NCBI RefSeq assembly: GCF_047263945.1
Contig: NZ_JBLAVB010000006.1
Location: forward strand, 124,001-188,000
Direction: 5' to 3'
Source of the DNA: Rhodospirillum sp047263945
Lineage (GTDB): Bacteria; Pseudomonadota; Alphaproteobacteria; Rhodospirillales; Rhodospirillaceae
DNA length: 64,000 nucleotides
The notes beneath the pieces were generated by a model. That model was not told where the DNA came from and did no database searches. It saw nothing but the letters and a program-made list of their open reading frames with translations. The position numbers were made by a program, and so were the translations under genes. Of this stretch, positions 19,701 through 29,000 are shown one piece after another (position 1 is the first letter of the stretch; the number at the start of each line of letters is the position of its first letter).

Positions 19701-22538
19701 ACGGCGGGAGTGGCGGTGGACTGGCAGGCGCTCTTCGCCCGCGATACCGCCGCGCGCGTGCCACTGCCGGGCTATCCGTTCGAGCGCCAGCGCTATTTCA
19801 TCGAGGAACCCGGCCATTACGCCCTCACGCCCCGACGGGATCCGCAGGCGAAGCTGCCGCTCGACGAGTGGTTCACCCTGCCGGCATGGAAGCCGTCGCT
19901 ACCGCCACCTCCATGCTCGGCGGATGAACTGGCTGCGCAGCCGGGGACCTGGCTGCTCCTCGGTGACGGTTCGGCTCTGGAGCGTCGGCTCTTCGATAGG
20001 CTGAGTGAGGCGGGATGTGATCTGGCGCTGGTCACCGTCGGCGACCGGTTCGGTCAGGACGGCAACCGCTTCACCGTCCGTCCGTCCAGCCCGGAGGATT
20101 TCGCGGCGCTGATTGCGACGCTGGCGGCCCGCCCCCTGCGCATGGTCCTGCATCTCTGGTCGCTGTCCTTGCCGGACGACGCGGGCTTCGACGCGGCGCA
20201 GGAGGCTGGCTATGTCAGCCTCCTGCATATCGGCCGCGCGCTCGCCGCCCTGCCATCCCAGCAGGCGACGACCGTCGCAGTGATCACCAGCCAGCTTCAC
20301 GAGGTCGGCGGTGGTGACTCCATCCGCCCAGAAAAAGCGACGATGCTCGGTCCCCTGCTGGTGCTGCCGCAAGAGGTGCCAGCGCTGTCCGTCCGCTGCC
20401 TGGACATTCCCACCGATTGCGCGGAGCGTTACGCTGATCGGCTGCTGGCCGAGTTGCTGACGATCACTCATGACCCGATGGTCGCCTATCGCGGCGCCCG
20501 CCGTTATCTACCGGATTTCGAGCCGGTGACGCTGGTTCCCTCCACGCAGACGGTGCGCGCATGGCGCGAGGGGGGCGTCTATGTGATCCTCGGTGGGCTG
20601 GGCAAGGTCGGGCTGCTGCTGGCCCGCTTCCTGGCCGAAACGATCCGGGCGCGCCTCGTCCTGGTCGGCTCCTCGCCCTTCCCGGCGCGCGAGCGGTGGG
20701 AAGACTGGCTGCGCGACCATCCGCGGGACGATGACACCGCCGAACGGATCCGCAAGCTGACGGAGATCGAGGCGCTGGGGGCGGAGGTGCTGACGCTCAG
20801 CGCCAACGTCGCCGACGAGGCGGCGCTGCGTGCCGCCTTTGAGCGGGCCGAGGAGCGGTTCGGCGCGGCGCATGGCGTGATCCATGCCGCCGGTCGACTG
20901 AATGACGCCTCCTACCTCGCCACCATCGCGGAGGTGGGGGAGGCAGAGACCCGGGCACAGTTCGCGCCCAAGGTCCATGGGCTGATCGCCTTGGAACGGG
21001 TGTTGGCCGACCGGTCCGCCGACTTTTGTCTGGTCATCTCCTCGACCTCCGCCGTATTGGGCGGGTTCGGCTTTGCCGCCTATGGCGCCGCCAATGCCTT
21101 CATCGACGCCTTCGTGACCCGGCAGTCGCAGCGCGGCGGTATCCCCTGGCTCTGCGTCAACTGCGACGGCTGGCTGTTCGAGGAGCCGACGACCCCGTCG
21201 GTCACCCCCGCCTTCGTCATGACACCGGGCGAGTCGGTGGAGGCGCTGTCGCGCGTGGCACAGGGCGTCACCGCCGGCCGGGTGGTATTATCCACCGGCG
21301 ACATCAAGGCGCGTTACGACCAGTGGGTCCGCCGCGTGGAACAGCGCATGCCACCGCCGCCGCCGATCCCGACCTTGGCGCAGCCCGAGATCCAGCACAG
21401 TCGGCCGGACCTGGCCACCGACTACGCGGCACCGGCCAATCCGGTGGAAAGCCGACTGGTCGAGCTTTGGCGGGAGCTTTTCGGCTTCACCATGATCGGC
21501 GTCCACGACAATTTCTTCGATCTGGGCGGCGATTCGCTGCTGGCGATCCGCCACATGACGATGATCAAGGAGAGCTTCGGCAAGCAGTTTCCCCTGACCA
21601 CCCTGCTGGCCAAACCGACCATCCGCGAGTTGGCCAAGGCGCTGGGCCTGCCAACGCAAGCGACCGAGTTTTCACCGCTGATCACCATCCAGCCCGAGGG
21701 GGAAGCGACGCCCTTCTTCTGCGTGCCGGGGACGGGCGGCACGGTGCTCTATCTGCGCGCCCTGGCACAGGGGCTGAAGGCATATGGACGGCCCTTTCAT
21801 GGCCTTCAGGCTTCGGGGCTGGACGGGGTGGAGGCCCCGCTGTCGCGCATCGAAGACATCGCCACCTTGAATCTGCGAGCGCTAAGGGAGCTGCGGCCGC
21901 GGGGCCCTTATTTGCTCGGCGGCCATTCCTTCGGTGGCTGGGTGGCCTTTGAGATGGCCCGCCAGCTGCGCGCAGAGGGCGAACGGGTCGCTGGCGTCGT
22001 GGTGCTCGACGCCGGCATGCCGGGCGGGCGCGACCACGCTGCCATGATGGCCTGGGACGACGCCCATTGGATCCTGACCATCGCGGACATTCTGGCGACC
22101 ATGTTCGGCAAGCCACATGGCCTGACACCCGACCAGCTGACCGGGCGCCCCTGGCAGGCGCAGGTGGAGGCGCTGACCCGCGCGATGGAGTCGATCGGCG
22201 CGGTGCAGCGCGGCACCGATGCCGACGACATCTGCGGCTTCGCGGAGGTCTACCGCGCCCAGGCCCAGATTTCCTACCGACCGACGCCCGAACCGGCGGC
22301 CCCCGTCGCCCTGTTCAAGGCGGAAGATCCGCAGGACGATTTCAAGCAGGACATGCCCGACGCGCTGAAGGACGATCCCGCCTGGGGTTGGGACGCGTTC
22401 AGCGAGGGGCCGACGGCGGTGGAGATCATTCCCGGCAACCACCTGACCATGATGACTCCGCCGAACGTCGAGCATCTCGCCAAGCGTCTGCACGCAGCGC
22501 TGGAGGTCTTCGAGCGGATGGCCGAACGCGACCTGTAA
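13770..22538 (+). CDS. Hybrid NRPS-PKS with terminal thioesterase (TubC dock-C-A-PCP-KS-AT-KR-ACP-TE)
   Basis: A 2922-aa terminal assembly-line protein. I place the start at the GTG overlapping the upstream stop (GTGA), preceded by a GAGGAG ribosome-binding site; extending upstream would add Arg-rich out-of-frame NRPS sequence. Residues 1-55 form a TubC-type docking domain. Then come C (nt 14010-15320, HHIVSDGWS), A (15380-16870; code about D-I-L-Q-L-G-L-V-W, glycine-like), PCP (DLGGHSLLLTQ), KS (17185-18470; VQTACSTSL, THGTGT, KTNIGH), AT (18745-19650; GHSLGEYTAA, and HAFH of malonyl-specific ATs), KR (20575-21120; intact SS and AAYGAANAF), carrier protein (LGGDSLLAI) and a type I thioesterase (GGHSFGG, GNHLTMM) that releases the product. 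The module is expected to extend a glycyl thioester with malonate and reduce it to a 4-amino-3-hydroxybutyryl unit (inference). No tailoring, transport or phosphopantetheinyl transferase gene follows, so the rest of the cluster must lie upstream. Confidence 0.95.
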   Translation: MTAAATSLDAFLTRLRDLGVALSVQGGELRCRAPKGTLTPELTRELSARKAEITSFLEHARTVTAVDGEIVQPAPRGGDLPLSFGQRRLWFLDRLEGPSATYTMPMAVRLEGDLDVAALERAVVEIIARHEILRSNIALRDHEPVLIVHEQADCQLNRRALPPAATLEDAVQVCVEEEAARRFDLADDRLIQASLIPLGERDHLFLVTMHHIVSDGWSLDVFVRELVTLYGAFREGAPSPLQPLSLQYVDFAHWQRERLSGEQLAAELAFWRGKLAGAPEVLALPTDRPRPPVQTYRGASLTDLIDTVLTRDLRALAQDAGATLYMTLLTGFAALLARYTGESDVVVGTPVANRTRAEFEGLIGLFINTLALRLDLAGDPAVRTALDRVRRTGMEALEHQELPFEQLVEELRPARALSHAPLVQVSFQLRATTEPLAVAGLTLRQVEQSETTAKFDLSLTVEERGVDLLIHWNYNPDLFDEATIRRMMGHYRQLLTGMAARPDAPLSTLEMMDAAERRAVLDAPNRTAVPYPGERTFLDLFDETAARVPDRVALSFRDTDLTYGQLRTRIDGLAAHLRNLGVGPELRVALCAERSPDMVIALLAVLKVGGAYIPLDPAYPPERLAMVLEDARPALIVTQSHLRGLFPEGAAPLFCLDGEPQPWLKARCAPVACAALPENIAYVIYTSGSTGRPKGVAVGHRALLNFLLSMKGEPGFAETDALLAVTTISFDIAALELYLPLIAGGRLALAERETTLDGRALQAVLRDQAITTLQATPATWRILVDTDWRPSAGFKALCGGEALPRALSRALLDRGVDLWNLYGPTETTVWSAVGPVPPGEGDTEGVEPIGHPIANTRIHVLSPQTHPLPLSVPGELHIGGDGLARGYLNQPGLTADRYIPDPFAAEPGARLYRTGDLVRRVTDERIEFLGRIDHQVKIRGFRIELGEIEAALRSRDGVRDAIVLAREDAPGDKRLVAYVLSNGAAAPDAATLRAGLKEAVPSYMIPAAFVMMDAFPLTPNGKADRRALPAPEKGAAAGNTAPATPHTAMEARVSEVWRKTLRLDRVGLDDNFFDLGGHSLLLTQVHEALRPETRRPFPLVTLFQHPTVRSLAAWLAEDNRKDSPVAPLVEPTTRRQTRDIAIVGMAGRFPGADDLETFWANLRDGQESIRFFTREELLAAGLPEHIVSNPDYVPANGCLSDVAGFDAAFFGVTPSDAEVMDPQHRLFLETLWHTLENAGYASTPEGTRVGVFAGSSHAGYLARNLLPSMFAGRPIDVQQMIFTNDKDFLPTRASYALALTGPSVAVQTACSTSLVALHLACNSLLDGECEMALAGGVAIKLPQTSGYSYSEGMIHSPDGHCRAFDAEANGTTWGSGVAAVLLKPLDAALADRDTIHAVIKGSAINNDGAVKVSFTAPGVDAQARVIATAQARAGVTPDDISFVETHGTGTRFGDPIEVAALTRAFRTGGEQRKQRCALGAVKTNIGHLDTAAGMAGLFKTVLALRHRQIPPTLHFRRGNPDIDFANSPFFVNDRLRDWESGSAPRRAGVSSFGIGGTNAHVIVEEAPERAPSATARPHQLLVLSARSAAALDQLRADLAAHLAAHPDTALVDVAYTLALGRRAFPHRIAVVAGDPVEAASRLSAPNHRPVVATTATPRVVFLFPGQGSQHIGMGEALYRTEPLYREIIDHGAERLREGLGLDLRTLLYPAPGEHTVAEARLSETWLTQPALFLTEYALARLWMSWGVTPSAMIGHSLGEYTAACLAGVFDLDTALDLVAERGRLIWAQPPGAMLAVVRPAAEVEALLGDGLDLASVNSAQDCVVSGPVEAIEALATRLTGEGVLCRRLHVSHAFHSAMMEPTVDAFTKVLRRARLEPPRLPFVSNLSGTWITEEEATNPGYWARHLRHAVRFADGIATVLADADAMPLEVGPGSVLAALTRRHASATGRTVLSSLRKPDQAPDGEMSAPMETLGRLWTAGVAVDWQALFARDTAARVPLPGYPFERQRYFIEEPGHYALTPRRDPQAKLPLDEWFTLPAWKPSLPPPPCSADELAAQPGTWLLLGDGSALERRLFDRLSEAGCDLALVTVGDRFGQDGNRFTVRPSSPEDFAALIATLAARPLRMVLHLWSLSLPDDAGFDAAQEAGYVSLLHIGRALAALPSQQATTVAVITSQLHEVGGGDSIRPEKATMLGPLLVLPQEVPALSVRCLDIPTDCAERYADRLLAELLTITHDPMVAYRGARRYLPDFEPVTLVPSTQTVRAWREGGVYVILGGLGKVGLLLARFLAETIRARLVLVGSSPFPARERWEDWLRDHPRDDDTAERIRKLTEIEALGAEVLTLSANVADEAALRAAFERAEERFGAAHGVIHAAGRLNDASYLATIAEVGEAETRAQFAPKVHGLIALERVLADRSADFCLVISSTSAVLGGFGFAAYGAANAFIDAFVTRQSQRGGIPWLCVNCDGWLFEEPTTPSVTPAFVMTPGESVEALSRVAQGVTAGRVVLSTGDIKARYDQWVRRVEQRMPPPPPIPTLAQPEIQHSRPDLATDYAAPANPVESRLVELWRELFGFTMIGVHDNFFDLGGDSLLAIRHMTMIKESFGKQFPLTTLLAKPTIRELAKALGLPTQATEFSPLITIQPEGEATPFFCVPGTGGTVLYLRALAQGLKAYGRPFHGLQASGLDGVEAPLSRIEDIATLNLRALRELRPRGPYLLGGHSFGGWVAFEMARQLRAEGERVAGVVVLDAGMPGGRDHAAMMAWDDAHWILTIADILATMFGKPHGLTPDQLTGRPWQAQVEALTRAMESIGAVQRGTDADDICGFAEVYRAQAQISYRPTPEPAAPVALFKAEDPQDDFKQDMPDALKDDPAWGWDAFSEGPTAVEIIPGNHLTMMTPPNVEHLAKRLHAALEVFERMAERDL

Positions 22539-23020
22539 TACCAACCGGTCCTTGATTGTGACTCGTTGGGGGCGGCTTGGTGATACCCAGGCTGTTCGAA
22601 TGGTGTTTCCCTTTCTTGAGTCAGAAGAAGGGAGTCATGGTTTTCGCGATAACCCGAACGGCTTTGACGGTGAAGGATCTTTGCGGAGCGGCCTCGCCGC
22701 CCCCGGATGGCGATGCTGCGAGGCATGGAACGTCTTCGCAAACGATCAAAAAGCCGTCCGATCAATCACATCAAGGCACTCTGCAAAAACGGTCATCAGG
22801 TAGGGCCGGTGGTCTTTTACCATAGGCTGCTGTTGTGGGCATGCATATCCACTCCACCCCCGAGCAGTATTGCGTCGCACCATTTTTACGGGATTTTTAA
22901 AAATAAAACCCTTTAAAATGGTTGACCCCCTTTTCCCCATGCCCATTTCTAATTGATCCGACCCCCGGACCGGCCTCCGCCGGGGAGATGCTCCACGCCT
23001 TCTGACCGGAACCCGCGCCC
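22539..23020. other. 482-bp gap between PKS/NRPS cluster and giant-protein operon
   Basis: No convincing gene is visible. Short open frames here (for example nt 22577-22825) show no recognisable domain and may be remnants. The last 160 nt are clearly AT-richer than the surroundings, with A/T runs around 22888-22920. That is where a promoter for the downstream genes would be expected, but I cannot point to a clean -35/-10 pair. Confidence 0.5.
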
Positions 23021-26000
23021 ATGACAGGTTCACGCCCCCGTTTTCTCATCGATGTCATGGATGTTGCCGGGGCACGCCTGCCCGGGGCGCACCTGTCCCT
23101 GATGCTCCAGGAAAGCCGATTAGTCAGCGTGGTGGCACCGGGAACGGTGTTCGACCTGAACCTTGATGATCTTCTCGACAGGCAATACTGGCCCGATGAC
23201 CAACCTCCTCCGCCGGGGGTGTATCTGGCCCGGGTAGACGCTCCGGGCTTTTCCATCCAGGAACGCGAATTGCTTGTCGAGGATGCCGGGGTCTCCACAG
23301 TCTTCCTGCTCGGCTCGGCAAACGCCCGCACCTACAGGTTTCCCCATTTCTGCCTTCCCATTGAGGAGCCGCCAACCCTGCTCGGACTATATCGAGCGGA
23401 CGGGTTTTCCGAGGACCAGGAAAGAGAAATCGAAAACCTCGGACTGGGCGCTCTTGGCATGGCGCGCCATCCGGACGCCGACAATCCACCGCAGGAAGAG
23501 GATGCCGCAGATAACGACGGTCCGCCCTGGTGGACCGACTTCCGCCTGCTGCACCTTCCGGAAGGATCGGACGACGCCGCTCGCCGCGAAGCACTGGACC
23601 GGCTGCGCGCCCTCGATTTTCTCGACACCACAGGGATTGTTACCACGTGGACCGCCAGAAGCCTCGCCATAACAACCGGAACTTTGGTCGTTACTTTTGC
23701 CGTCCCGATTTCTCCCGGGGAAATAGACGCCATAGCGACTGAACTGGCGTTCGAGATCATCCGCCCCCTGGACCCAGGCATCGGATCCTACCTTGCAGCC
23801 CCCCTTCCCGGGGCCCTGGACGAAGACGGCCTGGAAACCGCCCAGCGCCTGTCCGGCCATCCGGGAATTGCCGACGCGATACCGGTGATCCTGGAGCCTG
23901 TCCAGTTCCACAACGCCGACGTTCGGCCTCAGGATTACCTCATCGACGACCAAAAGGAACTTCTTTACTCACGAACAACCGAAGCATGGAACTACCTGAG
24001 GACGCTTTCCCCTGGATATGCGGAGGAAGCAGACGACGAAGAAGATGCTCCGCCACATCCCGGCGACATTACTTATGGCTCGGCGAAAATCTGCATTGGC
24101 GTTGTCGACACCGGCCTTCAAAGCTATCGCACAGCCACCGGCACGATAGAACCGCTGCATGCCGAATTCAGGGGGACGGTGAGCGACGGCAGTCCGAAAA
24201 TTGCGCAGTTCGTGGACACCAATGCGTTACCCTGGCGTTTTCATATCAATGACATCCAAATCGACAGTCACGGAACCAACATGTGCGGTATCGCTGCTGC
24301 CAGTGTCAACACCCCAAGCGGCCACAAACAGCATGCACTTGGCACAGTAGGCGTCGCCCCCAACTGTCGCCTCTTGCCCGTACGATGGGTCAACTGGCTA
24401 CTAAACTACTCCCTTTTTAGATGGATGAGTGGCCTGCCTCTTCTCAAGGGGCGGGATGTTATGGGCACGGACACTGTTCCCGCTGTTCCGGCCGATATTA
24501 TTACGAATTCGTACTACGCCGGCCTGGGAACCATATTGATGGGGGCACGGAATTTCCATCCATCCACCCGGTATGGCAGAGACGGGCGCGGCACGATCAT
24601 TATTTTTTCGGCTGGAAATGATGTGGATCGAATCTCCAGAATAGGCAACTTGAAAACTGACCCTGAAGTCATCACCGTCGGCGCCACTGCCGTCTACGAT
24701 TACAACAATAGATTTGGAGAAGTTCATGTATATTACAGCAATCACGGCCATGAACTTGACGTCTGCGCCATGTCACATAGTCGCCCCTACCAACTTGATA
24801 TAGAAAACGTAGAACCAAAGCTCCTTGGCCTCGTATCCCCGGCTTTATACGGACAGGGAGAAATACCGGGCTGCGCAGGTGCTTTGGATGTCGCGTTGAT
24901 AAAACCCTGGGATATGAATGATCGCAGAATTAACGTGGTCGATACAACCGGCCTGCGCAAAGGTAGTGACCGAAATGATCCGGAGAGCTTCAACATACTT
25001 TTCTCGATTGATCACATTCTTGTACCCCTTGCCCCCAACAAGATCCGAACCGTCCATAACACCACCAGCATCACACTGGAAAACCCGGTGGGATTTACGC
25101 CACCGGTTGACGATGCAGACGTCCGTCTGATCACACTTGCCGACCTAAAGTATCCGTTCGCTGAGCGAGCCCCCTTAGGGACACAACGCATCGTTCCGAC
25201 TTCTTTCGTCGGCTTCGTCTCAGATCAGAAAATTCTTCTCGGCGATCCCACCGATCCGACCAACCGGGAACTGAATACCATCATAACCATCGACAAGATC
25301 AACGGGACACCGGTCGCGTTGGTCTTGGAAGATCCGACAACGCTACCCCACGATGCAAATCATCCAAATCATCAAATTCTGGTAGTTGGCGGTCAGATTC
25401 TTGCTTGGACTCCGACTGCGGAAGCAGGTGGCGTGGATACTCCGGCCGGAGCAACGGAGATCCAGGTTGACACCAGCGCCTATTTTGCTGCCAACGACCC
25501 CATTCTGATCGGCATATCCGAAACGACATCGGGAAAATTCGGATCAGAAGCAAACCGCGTAAAGCGTAAGACAAGCCCTACTTCCATCGAACTCGAGAAA
25601 CCTCTGCTGGAAGTCAAACCGCCGGGCACTCAGATCATTGGCGGCCGGGGTGATTACACCCTGACCACGGGTGGCACCTCAGCCGCCGCGCCTCAGGTTG
25701 CCGGACTTTGCGCCCTCATCCTGTCAGTCAATCCGCACCTGAGCTGGACGGAAGTTCGATGGATTCTGCGAGAAAGTGCGGACAAGATCGATTTGAGATA
25801 TACCGGCTGGATCGACAAGGAACAAAACAAGACGGAAATCGGAATCTGGCACGACAAAAAGGGACAGCCCCTTGTCGTCGCCGATGCTCGGGCGCAATCC
25901 GGCTATCGCTTCGCAGAGCCTCGTCGAACCGCGTATTTCAGTGAAGTCTTCGGCTATGGCCGCATCAATTCCGAACTTGCGGTAAAGATCGCGAAAAAAT

Positions 26001-29000
26001 ACAGCCATGATCACCGGGACCTCATGATCCGCAATCATCCGGATGACGAGGGCACCCACCGGGTGGATACAGCCCGCGATCCGATCCAAAGTCCGGATAT
26101 CTGGATACGCAACATAGACCCCGTAACGGATGGCACAGCAGCCTTGCCGGTGGGCTACACAACGGCAGACAGCCAGGGCAACATACGGTCCTACAGGTCC
26201 CTGCCGCCGCACCAGAATCCCTCTTCGGCGCGGGACGTCACCCGTCATATCTATACGCGCATCCGCAACAGGGGCACGGGCTGCGACAACCTTTACGACG
26301 GCATCGAAATTGGAGAACGGCCGGTGGAGCGCCCCGCACTGGCAGTCAGGGAAAGCCTGCAAGCCTGGGCACGGTTCTACATCATCCGAACCGAGTCAGG
26401 GGACCCCTTCCGCATACGGCGCGACGTGGCCCAACCGGAAAACGACTGGTCCAACCCGGAACAAGTGGGTGCCCTGTCCACAGACCGCCATCAGCATTAT
26501 TTCATTGGCGAAAAATCGCTGTTCGATACGCTCGCCGAAGACAACCTTCCGGCCTCCCGCACCGCGCCCTGGCCGTTACCTCTCGACGAGGACGCGGTCC
26601 TGCGCAACAACGCCGAGCTGACAGGGGGCATTCCCAGTGGGGAAAACCTGATCGTCAAAATCCCCTGGCGCGCACAGGACTTGCCGCCCGTCGGCTTGCA
26701 ATTGTCCGACCGCCGCCGCACCGTCCTGTTGGTCGAAATTTCCCCCCACGATGGCGTGATCAAAGACCGGAACCAAGACGGTGAAGAGACGATCCTCGAC
26801 GGCGCCGAACGGCTGGTTGCCGGATCGAACAACAATTTTTCCACCCGCGAAATCACCTTCGCCACCCTTACCATAGACCGTCCCGACGGCGGCCCTCTGA
26901 CCAGGGCCGTACCCTTGCAGAGCGGCGAAACGGTTACCCTGCCCTTCCGGATCACCGTTTCCGATCCCATCGGTTATTTCCGTCCCGCCGATATCCAGGT
27001 CGAAGCCATCCGTCATTTTCCCGACGGCACCTGGACCAGCGCGCTCCATCCACACGATCCGGCCGCCACCCCCTGGGTAAGCACACCGGATACAGACTGG
27101 CTGAGCGTAAATCTTGTCTCCTCAGCCAATGCCGACACCCTTCTGGATCGCGAAAGCGACATGGCCATCGTCGGCACCATCACCCTGTCCTCCGGCGAAA
27201 GCCGGATGCATCTGGTCTTCAGGCTGCGCAACGACCAGGGAGCAACCCTGGGCGAAGCCACGCATACCATCATGGTGATCGACGCTGATTCTCTTCAATC
27301 CCCGGGTACGACAATCAACAGCGGCCGACCGGCCTTCCACACCTTCGCCGACATGGTCGGCTTCGCCCCCCAGACCCGGGAGGAAGCCTTCGGCCCCGAC
27401 CCTGCCGCCCCGACCGACCGTTTTGCCGTCACCGCCCGCTTCCACCGGGCCGGGCCGGAGCCCCGGGTGAAGGCCATGGCAGCGGCGACCGGCATGGTCA
27501 TGCTGCAACGCATGGACAATCACCCGAACCGGGTCAATCTGATCCTCAAGCCCCTTCGTCAGCCCAGGGCCGACTTCACCCGGGTCAAGTATTTCATCTA
27601 TCGCGGCCTCGCCCTGACCGACTTCCTGGCAGGCCCCGACGGCGCAGACTTGCTGCGTCTGCGCGACGAGGCCGACGCATCCCCGTTCATTACCGACCTG
27701 TGGCAGATCCATAACGACCGTCGGCGCTTGGAAGCCCAGGCTGCCAGCCCAGAGCCGCAACCGGATCCCCACCGGGAAGCGCCGCCGGCAAGCCTGTTCG
27801 GCCTGATCGCCGATCAATCCGCAGAGGACTCTCTCGACCACTATTTCCAGTCTCGGGAAGGTGGCGGCAGCCTGCCGGTGATCGGTATCGGCCAGACCCT
27901 GGGCGATTTCCTGCTCCCCGAGGCTGACAGCATGGTCGGCTTTGAAATCATCCTGGAAGAGGGGACCCCGGGACCGACCCTGGCCATTGCCCGACAGGAA
28001 ACCAATGCAATTGATCTGTCCGGCATCGCCGACCCCCTGGAGCGGCGCGCGCGGGCCGAACGGATCCTGAACTACATTGATCCGGCCGCATATTACGGTC
28101 TGTACTACACGATCGGTGTAGAAAACGCCGATCCCCATGTGCCGATCCTCCGATACGCTGAACTCCACGAAGCGGTGATCTCCCGGTTCCATACCGCTGG
28201 CACCGTCTACCTGGATATCCGTAACGAGGGCGGCTATTCGTTCAACTACTACCGGAATTACGACGAAGGGGGAGCCCAAATCCGCCTGGGCATTGATCCC
28301 GAGGCCCTGACTCCCCACGCCTACGCCACTCATGACACCTGGCCTCTGGCGATCCTGCACGACCTTTCCCGTACATCGGCCGGAAGGACGATTCCCCTGA
28401 CCGTGCAATTGGCCCAGGGTGATAACAGCCGACCGCTGGTTTATGTGGAATGGGGAGATCTCACCTCTCGCCACCTGCGGAAATCCTTTGTGCAAGGGCA
28501 ATATCTGGAAGGTCGAAACCAGGACGACGATCCATGGATGCAGCCCCTTTCATTCGCCCAGCACAGTTTACCCGATCCCGCTGACCTCACGGTGCAGCGC
28601 CCCGTCAGCGGCTGGATCAAGCTGTTCGTCTACCGCCGTCGGCCGCCGCCCCCCTTCTTTCCTCTGGACGCCAGCGTGGTCTGGTCTGACCGGTTTACCG
28701 ACGGCCTGTTCGGCCCTCTGGGAGCCGCGCCCCTTCCCTCTCCGCACAATGAAGCGGTGCAGTGGAGCATGGCCCAGGACAAACGGTTTGTCGACGCCCT
28801 GGGCGGCGACAGCGATCTCGGCTTCGCCTATGTCGCCTCTCGCGGGGTGGCTGTGGAGGAGGGAGCTGTGGTCTTCTTCGCTGCGGCAACAGACATCGTG
28901 GAGCCCGACGTCCAAAGCACAACCGGTCTTCCGGGGCTGACGGGAGGGGTTGGCGTCAACGGGTCCTTCCTCGATATCGCCTTCTTTTTCAGGGGACTGA

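Noticed and set aside
22577..22825. Small ORFs after the NRPS-PKS gene, considered as tailoring genes or transposase remnants
   Set aside because: No motif was recognised and several frames overlap. I treat the interval as non-coding.
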